From positions 69,817 to 133,816 of the forward strand of contig JBGOEJ010000008.1 of the NCBI GenBank assembly GCA_041446545.1: DNA of 64,000 bases, written 5' to 3'. The position numbers and the translations under genes were made by a program. The notes under the pieces are model-generated. The model was not told where the DNA came from and did not search any database. It saw only the letters and a list, made by a program, of their open reading frames with translations. Below are positions 1 through 8,377 of the stretch, piece after piece (the stretch's first letter is position 1; every line of letters starts with the position of its first letter). The stretch is from Fervidibacter canadensis (GTDB taxonomy: Bacteria > Armatimonadota > Fervidibacteria > Fervidibacterales > Fervidibacteraceae).

Positions 1-2
1 CT

Positions 3-716
3 CAAGTGCGGCAGCAATGGCGGAGCGTCTTGTTTCTCCAGCAAGCGCAGGAAGCCTTCAATCGGCAGGATTGGAAGCAGGCGGAGCAAGCCCTTCGTCA
101 GGCGGTGCGGGCTGACCCTCAAAATCTGGAGGCGTGGCAGTTGTTGATGATGGTGTTGATGCGGCAAGGTCGGATAAAGGAAGCGGAAGCCCTCGCTCAA
201 ACCATTGCCGACCCGAAAGTGCGCGCTCAAACTTTGCTGGTGGTCGCCGATACCCTCTCCCTTCACGGCAATTTTGAGGGAGCGGAAGGAGTTTACCGAA
301 AGGTGTTGACGTTAGACCCTGACAATGCGACCGCCCTCAACAACTACGGCTACTTGCTGGCGGAGCGCAAGGTTCGGTTGGATGAAGCGGAAGGGATGAT
401 TCGCAAGGCATTGCAATTGAAGCCGAACGAACCTGCCTTTTTGGACAGTTTGGGTTGGGTTTACTTTCAGCGGGGAAATTATCGGCAGGCGCTGCCTTAC
501 CTTGAACGGGCGGCGCAGAGGCGTCCTGACGATGCGGAGGTGCGTTATCATCTGGGCATGGTTTATTGGCGGTTGGGAAATCTTTCGGCGGCGCGAAAGG
601 AATTTCAGGCAACCCTTCGCCTCAACCCAAACTTTCATCCCGCTAAGAAGGCGTTGGACGCTTTGGAGGACGAGGAAATGGACGAGGAGATGCGAGGCGA
701 ACGGGTGCGCACTTGA
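3..716 (+). CDS. Tetratricopeptide-repeat protein, 5' end outside window
   Basis: The frame is open to the left edge, so this is probably the C-terminal part of a longer protein; the first possible start inside the window is a GTG at position 6. The visible 236 residues are consecutive TPR helix pairs, with typical Gly/Ala/Tyr and 'DPxN' or 'KPNE' spacing in each 34-residue unit, followed by an acidic tail. TPR arrays are protein-protein scaffolds. No catalytic domain is visible, so no specific role can be given. The next gene starts 58 bp downstream on the same strand. Confidence 0.8.
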   Translation, partial: QVRQQWRSVLFLQQAQEAFNRQDWKQAEQALRQAVRADPQNLEAWQLLMMVLMRQGRIKEAEALAQTIADPKVRAQTLLVVADTLSLHGNFEGAEGVYRKVLTLDPDNATALNNYGYLLAERKVRLDEAEGMIRKALQLKPNEPAFLDSLGWVYFQRGNYRQALPYLERAAQRRPDDAEVRYHLGMVYWRLGNLSAARKEFQATLRLNPNFHPAKKALDALEDEEMDEEMRGERVRT

Positions 717-774
717 GGAAGTTGGCGTGCGGAAGGCTCACCCTTGAAAGGCATAGCGGCAGGAGTGACAAGGT

Positions 775-1446
775 GTGGCAGCGGTTATTGACTGGGTGAC
801 CGTTAGCCCTTTCTTGAGCAATTGCTACCTTGTGGCGTGTCCCGTAACGAGGCAAGCCCTCCTCATTGATGCGGGCGATGAAGCCCATCGCATTCAGGCG
901 ATGATGTCCTTCCACCAAGTGACGGTCAAATTCATCGTCGCTACTCATGGGCATTTAGACCATGTGTTGGCGGTGAGGGCGCTCAAGGAAGCGACAGGGG
1001 CATCGTTTTTGATGCCTGAAGGGGAATGGGCGTTGGCACAACACGCTCACGAATTGGCGCCCTTTTACGGATGGGTTAACCCTGACCCTGTGCCGATGCC
1101 CGACGGCTTTTTGCGGGAAGGTGACACTTTGACCGTTGGCACTCTCCCTTTCCAAATCCTTTCCGTGCCAGGGCATTCTCCTGACCACATCGCCCTTTTC
1201 CTTCCCGAACCGCCAGGGCACTTGTTTTGTGGCGATGTCCTCTTCGCTGGGAGTGTCGGTCGGACAGACTTGCCCGGCGGTGATGCAAGGCTTTTGCGGC
1301 AATCCCTCCGACGATTGATGACATTGCCCGATGAGACAATCGTCTACCCTGGGCACGGTCCTGCGACGACCATCGGGCAAGAACGGAGGAACAACCCTTT
1401 CGTCAGCGAGGTGACCGACGGATGGGTCGGCGACCGAAGCGAATAG
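775..1446 (+). CDS. MBL-fold hydrolase, glyoxalase II-like
   Basis: A 223-residue metallo-beta-lactamase-fold enzyme. The metal ligands are all present: THGHLDH at about residues 57-63 (HxHxDH), a His in PGHSPDH near 139, an Asp in CGDVLF near 157 and a His in YPGHGP near 195. The block GSVGRTDLPGG is typical of the YcbL/glyoxalase II-like branch, which hydrolyses thioesters with a di-metal centre. GTG start behind AGGAG. The last 25 bp overlap the start of the RQC-HRDC gene, so the two are probably translated together. The substrate cannot be told from sequence. Confidence 0.85.
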   Translation: MAAVIDWVTVSPFLSNCYLVACPVTRQALLIDAGDEAHRIQAMMSFHQVTVKFIVATHGHLDHVLAVRALKEATGASFLMPEGEWALAQHAHELAPFYGWVNPDPVPMPDGFLREGDTLTVGTLPFQILSVPGHSPDHIALFLPEPPGHLFCGDVLFAGSVGRTDLPGGDARLLRQSLRRLMTLPDETIVYPGHGPATTIGQERRNNPFVSEVTDGWVGDRSE

Positions 1447-2168
1447 ATTTGCCCGCCGATGTCCCTTCTCCTGAGCCTGTGACCCGACGCTCCCGCCGTC
1501 GGGGAAAAGCGGAGACAGAGCGCCTTAAAGAGCGCCCGATAAGCCCAACGGAAATGGAGGTCGGCGAAGAAGACACCTTTGCTCTGCCAGGACAACAAAT
1601 CACCCGACTGGTTTTGGAGACAGTGGCTCAGATGCCGCCGCCGGGCGTGGGGCTGCGGACAATCGCAGGAATTTTGCGGGGCGAAACGCGGGCGAATTGG
1701 CTCAGTTACATCGCTCGCACCGAAAATTGGGGCGCTCTCTTCCCGAACTCTTTGGCAAGCGTGGAGGCGCTCTTGCAAGACTTGGTTCGGGCAGGTTACA
1801 TAGAAGGCAAGCACTTCGTCCGCCTGACGGAAAAGGGACAACGGGCTTTAGAGGATGCTAACGAATTGCCCGTCCCTCGCCGTCCCTTGAAAGCCGTCCC
1901 GCCTTCCTTACGACCCTTGCTTTGGAAGTTGCTCTTGCTGAGGGCTCGGTTGGTCAACGAACGGAAAGCCCCTGGGTTGCTGAAAGACAGCGTGCTCTTG
2001 CAACTTCTGCAGCATCCACCCAAGCGCTTGAGCGAGTTGAAAAAGATGAAGGGCGTCGGGGCGTTCATCGCCAACAACTTGGGAAAAGAGATTGTCCGCG
2101 TCGTTCGGGAGTTTTTCCAGCGATCCGAAGCGTCCAAGAAAGAAGCGCCTTCTGACGGGGCGGCGTGA
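1422..2168 (+). CDS. Stand-alone RQC-HRDC domain protein (no helicase domain)
   Basis: 248 residues. Residues 1-55 are basic and low in complexity. Residues about 60-145 resemble the RQC winged helix of RecQ helicases, with a loop before a C-terminal RLTEKGQRAL strand typical of that fold. Residues about 163-232 match an HRDC domain, ending in KMKGVGAFIANNLGKEI as in RecQ and RNase D HRDC helices. There are no Walker A, DEAH or other helicase motifs, so it cannot unwind DNA alone. In RecQ both domains bind DNA or structured nucleic acid. It might act as a nucleic-acid-binding adaptor or belong to an RQC-minor-type family. The start lies inside the preceding hydrolase gene. Confidence 0.7.
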   Translation: MGRRPKRIDLPADVPSPEPVTRRSRRRGKAETERLKERPISPTEMEVGEEDTFALPGQQITRLVLETVAQMPPPGVGLRTIAGILRGETRANWLSYIARTENWGALFPNSLASVEALLQDLVRAGYIEGKHFVRLTEKGQRALEDANELPVPRRPLKAVPPSLRPLLWKLLLLRARLVNERKAPGLLKDSVLLQLLQHPPKRLSELKKMKGVGAFIANNLGKEIVRVVREFFQRSEASKKEAPSDGAA

Positions 2169-2179
2169 CCTTGCCTTCC

Positions 2180-3679
2180 TCAACGCACTTCCACTTGGAA
2201 GCGTTCCACGATGGGTTTCATCAGCCCGTAAACATCCCGCGCCATCACAGCGCATTCATGGACACCGGGCTTGTCAAAGGTGAAACTGACTTGCCGCCCT
2301 CGTCGGTCGGGCAAATCGGGTTGGATGCCATTTTCGTCCGTAAAGTCCCACAGGATTTCCATCGGCAAAACCGTTCCCGTCACGAAGGCTTCCATGGTGA
2401 GGGGCTGATTGACCCGAACGAAGTAGCGGGGAAGGGGTTTTTCGCCCGGGGCAGCGGGAGCAGGGAGCATTAACGCCGAAGAGCGCAACTGCAGGAAAGG
2501 TTGGTTGGGGGTGGCAGGGCGCAGGGTGATGCGGGCGATATACAGTTCGTCGGGAGCATCTCCTGAAATGCCCAAGCGATAAAGGCTCAAAGGTGGCTCA
2601 GGAGACTTGCCCGCCAATTGCAAGGGCACGACAAGGGTTGCCCAAAGGTCATCAAAAGTCAAGGCGTCGTCAGGTGGGAGGCGGAAGGTGACATTGAAAC
2701 GCCCTTTGTCGGTGACCAGCAGCAGTGAGAGGTGCTTGAGGGTGTGAATGACAGCAGGTTGGCGCATGGGAGATTGCGTCCCTGCCATCCCTGGCGCTGT
2801 CCCGCCCATCCCAGGGCGTCCCAACCCACCTGGTCTGTAAGGCATGCCCGGTCCCGTCTCGCCACCGGGCATCCCACCGAGGAAACCGCCAAGCGCACCG
2901 CCGTAGGGGTTGAGCATGCCGCCAGAAAGCCCCGCAGAGGGGTTGATGAAACGGCGCACTCCTAAGCGCCGTTGACGGCTTCCGCCGATGATGCCCATGC
3001 CACCATAGCCGAAGGGCGAAAACCCAGGACCGCCAAACGATCCACCCAGAAAGCCGGGAGCGCCACCGCCAGAAGGGCTGGCAGGTCCGCCGAAGGGAGC
3101 ACCACCGAAGGGGGCGCCGCCAAAGGGTGGACCACCAAAAGGCATGCCTCCCGGCAAACCGCCTGGACCGTAGCCCGCTTCGCCCCCCGGTGGTCCTCCC
3201 GTTTCGGGACCGCTGACGCCAGGGGCGCCGGGCGCTCCCGCACCGGGCATGCCGGGAGCACTGGGTTGTCCTGTCGCCGAAGTTGTCGGGATTTCCAATG
3301 GGACAGGCGGGATGAGAGTGATGACCAATTCATAGTCGCTCAATGGTCGGGGCAATCGCAAGGGGCGGCTGAAGATTAGTTGCCCGCCTGAGCCATAGCC
3401 ATCCGTGATGACCAACCATGCTGGCAAGCCGCGATAGATATGTTCGGCGACAGGAAACTGACTTTGCCCACTGCCCATCGGGGCTAACCGAGGTCGGAGG
3501 GGCAAAGTTTCCAAAGCGCCCTCAAAGAGGACGACTTCTCCTCGCTCGGGGGCGTCAAGGGGAGTTTCCTTTGTCGTCCATCGTTGCTGCAGCCATTCGG
3601 CGATAGGGTTTTGCGGGTATGCAAGGCTCATCAACGCTACGACACCGATGAGCAGGCTCACTGTCCCTCGTCGGAACAT
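2180..3679 (-). CDS. Secreted Gly/Pro-rich protein with C-terminal PKD-like domain
   Basis: 499 residues from the ATG preceded by AGGAGGCG at nine bases; an ATG 48 bp further upstream is open but has a weaker site. The N-terminus is a Sec signal peptide (MFRRGTVSLL, then a hydrophobic stretch to LAYPQ). Residues about 130-300 are a low-complexity Gly/Pro/Ala/Met tract with repeated GGAPFGG-like units. The C-terminal half looks all-beta and ends in a PKD/Ig-like segment (FTFDKPGVHECAVMARDVYG). It is probably exported and structural or adhesive. I do not recognise a named family. It is divergent from ffh. Confidence 0.6.
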   Translation of the reverse strand: MFRRGTVSLLIGVVALMSLAYPQNPIAEWLQQRWTTKETPLDAPERGEVVLFEGALETLPLRPRLAPMGSGQSQFPVAEHIYRGLPAWLVITDGYGSGGQLIFSRPLRLPRPLSDYELVITLIPPVPLEIPTTSATGQPSAPGMPGAGAPGAPGVSGPETGGPPGGEAGYGPGGLPGGMPFGGPPFGGAPFGGAPFGGPASPSGGGAPGFLGGSFGGPGFSPFGYGGMGIIGGSRQRRLGVRRFINPSAGLSGGMLNPYGGALGGFLGGMPGGETGPGMPYRPGGLGRPGMGGTAPGMAGTQSPMRQPAVIHTLKHLSLLLVTDKGRFNVTFRLPPDDALTFDDLWATLVVPLQLAGKSPEPPLSLYRLGISGDAPDELYIARITLRPATPNQPFLQLRSSALMLPAPAAPGEKPLPRYFVRVNQPLTMEAFVTGTVLPMEILWDFTDENGIQPDLPDRRGRQVSFTFDKPGVHECAVMARDVYGLMKPIVERFQVEVR

Positions 3680-3788
3680 GCTTTTTCGCCTCCTGCTTTT
3701 GAAGCGATGGACGAAAGGCACTTTCATTTTGCCACCTTTTCAGCAAACTTGTCTGCGCTATACTTGCCCCTTCGGAGGCGCATGGACG

Positions 3789-5120
3789 ATGTGGCGAGGA
3801 TTGACGGAACGGTTGCAAGCGTTGCTTTCCCGATGGCGAGGACGGGGACGCTTGACGGAGGAAGAAGTAGACGAATGGCTGCGGGAGTTGCGGTTGAACT
3901 TGCTGGAAGCCGATGTGAACTTGCGCGTCGTCCGCCAATTCATCAGCCAATTGCGGGAGCGATTGCTAACGCCAGAGGTGTTGGAGCATCCCAACCCGTC
4001 CCGCCGCATGACCCAAATCGTTTACGAGGAACTGACCAAATTGCTGGGGGAAAAGCCTTCTCCGTTGGTCTTCGCACCGCAACCGCCGACAGTGTTTTTG
4101 TTGCTGGGTTTGCAAGGGTCGGGAAAGACGACGACTTGTGGGAAGTTGGCGATGCTGTTGAAAAAGCAAGGGCGGCGTCCTCTCCTTGTCGCCGCCGACT
4201 TGAAACGACCTGCCGCCGTTGAACAACTGGAGCAAATCGGCGAGAAAGCACAAGTGCCTGTCTTTGCGATGCGAGCAAGTTCGCCTGAGGATTTAGCCCG
4301 CGCAGCCCTTCATCACGCCCAAACGAACGCTCACGATGTCCTCCTCGTTGACTCGGCAGGTCGCTTGCACACCGACGAGGAGTTGATGGCGGAATTGAAG
4401 CGCCTCAAACAGGCGTTGCAACCTCACGAGGCGCTCATGGTGTTGGATGCGACGACGGGGCAAGATGCCGTGCGGGTCGCCGAAACTTTTGATGCGGAAA
4501 TCGGCATCACGGGAATCATCTTGACGAAACTGGACAGCGATGCAAGGGGCGGTGCGGTTCTTTCCGTCCGAGCGGTCACGGGCAAGCCCGTTAAACTCGT
4601 CGGAACGGGAGAGCACCTGAGCGATTTGGAAATTTTCCATCCCGACCGCATGGCGGCGCGCATTCTTGGCTTGGGCGATGTCTCTTCGCTGATGGAGCGC
4701 GTGGAGAGCCTCTTGGATGAGGCGACGGCAAAGCGGATGGAAGAGCGGTTGGCGAAGGGAACTTTCGGCTTGGACGATTTGCTTGTCCAATTGCGTCAAA
4801 TGCGTCAGAAAGGTCCGTTGGAACAACTCCTCTCCCTTTTGCCGGGCTTGGGCGGGTTAGGCGGACCGCGTTGGCAAATAGACGAGCGAAAACTCAAGCG
4901 CATGGAAGCCATCATCCTGTCCATGACGCCAGAGGAACGGCGCAACCCTGACATCATTGATGGCTCTCGCAAACGGCGCATCGCCAAAGGCAGCGGGACA
5001 AGTGTTCAAGAAGTCAACCAACTCTTGCGCCAGTTCAAAGCGATGCGTGATACAATGAGACGGCTCGCTAAAGCGCGGCTGAGTGACAAGGAACTGCTCC
5101 GCCTTCTGGGCGGGATGTAG
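3789..5120 (+). CDS. ffh: Signal recognition particle protein Ffh
   Basis: 443-residue SRP54 GTPase that targets nascent membrane and secreted proteins to the SRP receptor FtsY. Order of domains: N helical bundle (about 1-85), G domain with GLQGSGKTTT near 107, DSAGR near 188, TKLDSDARGGA near 245, and a Met-rich M domain with the RRIAKGSG RNA-binding segment and EVNQLLRQFKAM. The start MWRGLTERLQ matches the family N-terminus and has GGAGG ten bases upstream; the longer open frame upstream is not coding. It heads the rpsP-KH-rimM-trmD run. The 4.5S RNA gene is not in the window. Confidence 0.97.
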   Translation: MWRGLTERLQALLSRWRGRGRLTEEEVDEWLRELRLNLLEADVNLRVVRQFISQLRERLLTPEVLEHPNPSRRMTQIVYEELTKLLGEKPSPLVFAPQPPTVFLLLGLQGSGKTTTCGKLAMLLKKQGRRPLLVAADLKRPAAVEQLEQIGEKAQVPVFAMRASSPEDLARAALHHAQTNAHDVLLVDSAGRLHTDEELMAELKRLKQALQPHEALMVLDATTGQDAVRVAETFDAEIGITGIILTKLDSDARGGAVLSVRAVTGKPVKLVGTGEHLSDLEIFHPDRMAARILGLGDVSSLMERVESLLDEATAKRMEERLAKGTFGLDDLLVQLRQMRQKGPLEQLLSLLPGLGGLGGPRWQIDERKLKRMEAIILSMTPEERRNPDIIDGSRKRRIAKGSGTSVQEVNQLLRQFKAMRDTMRRLAKARLSDKELLRLLGGM

Positions 5121-5163
5121 CCGTGCTTTTTCAACAGCCGAAGGGAAAGGAGGTGAGAGGGCT

Positions 5164-5454
5164 TTGGTGCGGATGCGTTTGATGCGGGTCGGGGCGAAAA
5201 ATGACCCGCGCTACCGAATCGTTGTCGCCGATGCCCGCACCCGACGGGACGGTCGGTTCTTGGAAATCTTGGGCTACTACCATCCCACCCGCCAGCCCGA
5301 AGTGGTGCACATCAACAAGGAGCGAGCCCTTTATTGGCTCTCCGTCGGCGCTCAGCCGACGGAAACGGTCGTGCGGTTGCTGGCGAAATTGGGCATCTGG
5401 CAAGAGTTCCATCGGCTCAAAAAGGAACGAAAGCAAACGGCGAAAACGCCTTGA
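5164..5454 (+). CDS. rpsP: Ribosomal protein bS16
   Basis: 96 residues, small-subunit protein bS16. The core RLMRVGAKNDPRYRIVVAD and RDGRFLEILGYYHPT is diagnostic. I chose a TTG start because it gives MVRMRL, aligning with the usual MVKIRL, and it sits ten bases after GGAGG; a GTG one codon later and an ATG three codons later are possible alternatives. It lies 43 bp after ffh, in the conserved rpsP-KH-rimM-trmD order, so all are probably one transcription unit. Confidence 0.95.
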   Translation: MVRMRLMRVGAKNDPRYRIVVADARTRRDGRFLEILGYYHPTRQPEVVHINKERALYWLSVGAQPTETVVRLLAKLGIWQEFHRLKKERKQTAKTP

Positions 5455-5533
5455 CGGACTTTCTGCCCTTTGCCATTCCCTGCCATGCTCAAAAACCCAT
5501 CCCTGAGCGCGAGGAAGGAGGAGAGAGACAGGC

Positions 5534-5779
5534 ATGGAGCAGCGAACTTCCTTAGGGCAACTGGTGGAAACGATTGTCCGCTCCCTTGTGGACAACCCTA
5601 ACGAGGTGCAAGTCCGCCAGATAGAGGGTGAACGGACGGTCATCGTGGAAGTGCGGGTCGCCCCCACCGATTTGGGAAAGGTCATCGGCAAGCAGGGGCG
5701 CATCGCTACCGCCATCCGCACCTTAGCCCGCGCCGCCGCCACGAAGGCGGGCAAGAAGGTGACGGTGGAAATCCTGTAA
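5534..5779 (+). CDS. khpA: KH-domain RNA-binding protein (KhpA/YlqC-like)
   Basis: 81 residues forming a single type-II KH domain: the GKVIGKQGR loop, with the GxxG signature, sits mid-protein, followed by helix RIATAIRTLARAAA. This small protein is widely conserved between rpsP and rimM. In Gram-positive bacteria it pairs with KhpB to bind RNAs involved in cell division and envelope growth. ATG behind GGAGGAG. Its position here is exactly the conserved one. Confidence 0.92.
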   Translation: MEQRTSLGQLVETIVRSLVDNPNEVQVRQIEGERTVIVEVRVAPTDLGKVIGKQGRIATAIRTLARAAATKAGKKVTVEIL

Positions 5780-5864
5780 ATGGCAAGGATTGCCTTAGCG
5801 AGAAGGCATTCAGTCAATGCTCCGCCCTGAAGGGGCGAGGAAGCGCCTTGCAAGGTGAGTAGCC

Positions 5865-6443
5865 ATGCCGAGGCGCAAAACCGTGCCCATTATCGCCGAC
5901 GAGTTGCGGGCATGGACGCAACCTGTCGGCACCATTGTCGCCACCCATGGGTTAAAAGGGGCAGTCAAGGTCCATCTCAAAGGGGCGACAGTGATGCCTT
6001 TGTTTGTGGTCGGGCAAACTTTTTGCCTGCTGGCGCCTTCTGGGCGACGGCAAAGGGTCACCGTGGAAAGCGTTTATGCCAAAGGTGCCAACCTCATCGT
6101 CAAGTTTGCCGAATTTAACCACATCTCAGAGGCGGAACAATGCATCGGCATGCAGTTGACCGTCCACAAGGATTGGCGCCCGACATTGCAGGAGGATGAA
6201 TTCCTCGCCAGCGAACTTGTCGGCATGCAAGTCGTCACAGACGAGGGTGAAGAAGTGGGCGAAGTGCTGGAGGTGCTGGCGGCAGGGGCACAAGATGTCT
6301 TGGTGACGGAGCGGGGCATGATTCCGATGGTGCGACAATTCATCAAGGTGATAGACCGTCAAGCCCGCCGCATCGTCGTCACGCCTCAGCCCGGTTTGCT
6401 GGAGGAGGTGTCAAAGCAGCGACGGCGACGATGGCGAAAGTGA
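5865..6443 (+). CDS. rimM: 16S rRNA maturation factor RimM
   Basis: 192-residue two-domain beta-barrel protein that helps maturation of the 16S rRNA 3' domain and binds uS19. The N-terminal barrel shows GTIVATHGLKGAVKVHL and the PRC-barrel half shows DEFLASELVGMQVVTDEG. The start is ATG with a modest AAGGTGAG site. It overlaps trmD by 13 bp, indicating translational coupling. Confidence 0.93.
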   Translation: MPRRKTVPIIADELRAWTQPVGTIVATHGLKGAVKVHLKGATVMPLFVVGQTFCLLAPSGRRQRVTVESVYAKGANLIVKFAEFNHISEAEQCIGMQLTVHKDWRPTLQEDEFLASELVGMQVVTDEGEEVGEVLEVLAAGAQDVLVTERGMIPMVRQFIKVIDRQARRIVVTPQPGLLEEVSKQRRRRWRK

Positions 6444-7228
6444 CCTTCCATGTCTTCACCCTCTTCCCTGAATGGTTTGAGACGCCGTTGAAGGTGAGCA
6501 TCATCGGGCGCGCCATCCGTGAAGGGCACATCGCTGTCCATTGCCACAACATTCGTGACTACGCTACCGACAAACATCGGACAGTGGACGACTATCCTTT
6601 TGGCGGCGGGGCAGGTTTGGTGCTGAAACCAGAGCCGATTTTTTCGGCAGTGGAAAGTGTGTTGGCAAAACTATCGCTCCCTTCAACTCCGCCCGTCATC
6701 CTGTTGTGCCCTCAAGGTCGTCCCTTCACCCAAAAGGTTGCCCAACAACTTGCTTGCCATCCCGTCTTGTTTTTGATTTGCGGGCACTATGAAGGCGTGG
6801 ATGAGCGGGTGCGGGAACATTTGGTCACCGACGAATTGAGCGTCGGCGACTACATCTTGACAGGGGGCGAACCGGCGGCGATGGTCGTGATAGACGCGGT
6901 GGCTCGGTTAGTGCCCAGCGTCATTAACGCTGAATCTCCTGTGGAAGAGTCCTTTGCCAGTGGGCTGCTGGAGTATCCGCAATACACTCGCCCGAGGGTT
7001 TTTCGGGGTTGGTCGGTGCCCGAAGTGTTGACTTCGGGCGACCATGAAGCCATCCGCCGATGGCGACGGCGGGAAGCCCTCAAACGCACCCTATTGCGTC
7101 GTCCCGATTTGTTGGTGCGGGCGACCTTGACAGAAGAAGATTGGCAACTCTTGCGGGAAATAGAGGCGGAACTTTCCCACACCGGGCAATTGTTCGCCCA
7201 ATGGCGGAAGTGGTCGGTGCTCCCTTAA
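6431..7228 (+). CDS. trmD: tRNA (guanine-N1)-methyltransferase TrmD
   Basis: 265 residues. TrmD methylates G37 of tRNAs reading CNN codons and prevents +1 frameshifting. SPOUT trefoil-knot motifs are clear: YPFGGGAGLVLKPEP, LICGHYEGVDERV, and SVGDYILTGGEPAAMVV in the SAM-binding knot. Its start lies inside rimM. Its stop codon overlaps the stop of the convergent membrane-protein gene. In many bacteria rplS follows trmD; here it does not. Confidence 0.96.
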   Translation: MAKVTFHVFTLFPEWFETPLKVSIIGRAIREGHIAVHCHNIRDYATDKHRTVDDYPFGGGAGLVLKPEPIFSAVESVLAKLSLPSTPPVILLCPQGRPFTQKVAQQLACHPVLFLICGHYEGVDERVREHLVTDELSVGDYILTGGEPAAMVVIDAVARLVPSVINAESPVEESFASGLLEYPQYTRPRVFRGWSVPEVLTSGDHEAIRRWRRREALKRTLLRRPDLLVRATLTEEDWQLLREIEAELSHTGQLFAQWRKWSVLP

Positions 7229-7692
7229 AACCATCGCACGACCGGCATCAACGAAAGGGTCAGCCAAAGGGCTAACCTGACGGCACTGAGTAAGTCTTGA
7301 GGATGGCTCTTTTGCCAAGGAGAGGGCGAAGAAGAGGACGGCTCCGATGAAAGGACGCCTCTCAAGGGCTCTGTCTTAGGGAAAGCGGAGCGCTCTTTTA
7401 CTCGTTCCAACCATGCCCAAGTGGCTGCTAAGCAAAGGGCAGTAAGTTCCAAGAGGGGCAAAGGCGAACTTACTCCCGCAGCGGAGCGAACAGGAGGAAG
7501 GAGCACCGCTAACAGCAAACCTACCAAACTTGCCTGACAAAGATGCCGAACAAAACCTTGCACGGGGGGTGGGGCGAAAGAAGGAAGCCAAAGGACGGTT
7601 CCTACCATCCCTGTCCAGACGATAAACCCTTCCAACGACGGACGACGGAGTAAAGACGCCGCCATCTCTTGCAGCAACATCGCCATCTCCAT
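7225..7692 (-). CDS. Hypothetical membrane protein
   Basis: 155 residues from an ATG with GGAGGGTGA about eight bases upstream; the frame remains open further upstream, but that part looks non-coding. Several hydrophobic stretches (around MVGTVLWLPSF, LVGLLLAVLLPP, LLELTALCLAATWAWL, and the C-terminal LALWLTLSLMPVV) suggest about four membrane segments, with a polar Ser-rich loop before the last. I do not recognise a family. It is convergent with trmD with overlapping stops. Confidence 0.5.
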   Translation of the reverse strand: MEMAMLLQEMAASLLRRPSLEGFIVWTGMVGTVLWLPSFAPPPVQGFVRHLCQASLVGLLLAVLLPPVRSAAGVSSPLPLLELTALCLAATWAWLERVKERSAFPKTEPLRGVLSSEPSSSSPSPWQKSHPQDLLSAVRLALWLTLSLMPVVRWF

Positions 7693-7836
7693 CGCCAATT
7701 CACCCTCCGCTTGGGTGATGTGACAGCCGAGGGAGATTGTAACGGCTTCGGCAGTGTTTAGCAAGGGGCGAGAGAGGTCAGTCGGAAATGGAGCCCTGAG
7801 CGGCAAAAAGCCAAACCACAACAGACCTTTGTTGGG

Positions 7837-7851
7837 GCGGCTACAAGCCGC
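7837..7851. repeat. Perfect 6-bp hairpin in the 7.69-8.05 kb gap
   Basis: GCGGCT-ACA-AGCCGC is a perfect short hairpin with no T-run after it. It lies in the only gene-free stretch longer than 300 bases (about 7693-8051). That gap also holds a GC-rich direct stretch near 7920 (GTCGCAGGCTGCGCCC) and an extended -10 promoter at its right end. I see no gene or RNA in the rest of the gap. Confidence 0.4.
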
Positions 7852-8002
7852 AATAGGCTATCAACCGAGAAGTTTGTCAGCCACGCCGTGCTAACAGCCA
7901 CAAAAGGGGGACGAAATCCTGTCGCAGGCTGCGCCCTACAGGTGATGAGGTTGCCGCCAAGACTTTCCGAACACCCTCCGAGTGCTGACGGCAAGGCAAG
8001 CG

Positions 8003-8011
8003 TGTTAAAAT
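8003..8011 (+). promoter_or_regulatory. Extended -10 promoter (TGT-TAAAAT)
   Basis: TG at 8003, one base, then TAAAAT at 8006-8011. A weak CTGACG lies 15 bases upstream. The predicted transcript would start near 8018, upstream of the GTG chosen for the 75-residue gene but after its alternative upstream start. It may also serve the tRNA-Met and accB. Confidence 0.4.
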
Positions 8012-8051
8012 AGTGCGTCGGCTTTTCGTCCGAATCGGAGGTGTTTTGCCT

Positions 8052-8279
8052 GTGGCTGGTTTGCGGAAGGTGAAAATTGATTGGGACTTGTTGCGTTCCT
8101 TTGACCCCACACCTTTGCTGACTTTGGAGCAGGAATTGGAAGAGGCGGTGCGACAAGAGTATGAGGCGCGTCGGTTAGCCACTTTGCAGAAAGCCAAAGA
8201 ACCCAAACGACGCCGTCGCCGAGGCGCCACCGCAGCGGAAGCGATCTCAGAAGAGATTGCCCCGATGCCGACACCGTAA
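8052..8279 (+). CDS. Small basic hypothetical protein
   Basis: 75 residues from a GTG with GGAGGTG eight bases upstream; the longer open frame would begin upstream of the likely transcript start. The product is a short Asp/Leu-rich helix region (WDLLRSFDPTPLLTLEQELEEAV) followed by a strongly basic KEPKRRRRRG patch and an Ala/Glu-rich tail. The basic patch suggests nucleic-acid or ribosome contact, but no family is recognised. It lies four bases before tRNA-Met. Confidence 0.55.
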   Translation: MAGLRKVKIDWDLLRSFDPTPLLTLEQELEEAVRQEYEARRLATLQKAKEPKRRRRRGATAAEAISEEIAPMPTP

Positions 8280-8283
8280 AAAG

Positions 8284-8358
8284 GGCGGCGTAGCTCAGCG
8301 GCAGAGCACGCGGCTCATAACCGCGGGGTCCAGGGTTCAAATCCCTGCGCCGCCACCA
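8284..8358 (+). tRNA. tRNA-Met (anticodon CAT), probably elongator
   Basis: Clover-leaf: acceptor GGCGGCG pairs with CGCCGCC, D-arm GCTC...GAGC, anticodon stem CGCGG/CCGCG around loop CTCATAA, T-arm AGGG-TTCAAAT-CCCT, discriminator A, and CCA encoded at 8356-8358. The 1-72 pair is G-C rather than the mismatched pair of initiator tRNA, so it is elongator Met; a tRNA-Ile read through lysidine (also CAT) cannot be excluded. Confidence 0.95.
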
Positions 8359-8377
8359 TCTTTCGGGAGCGAGGGGT

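Noticed and set aside
3729..3764. TTGCCA...TATACT promoter for ffh
   Set aside because: The TATACT box is plausible but the -35 is 24 bases away, too far; left unassigned.
7822..8051. Possible small RNA or riboswitch in the longest gap
   Set aside because: Only short hairpins and a GC-rich stretch are seen; no known RNA consensus is matched.
8284..8358. Initiator tRNA-fMet
   Set aside because: The 1-72 pair is G-C, not the mismatch typical of bacterial initiators, and the anticodon stem lacks the three G-C pairs in a row.
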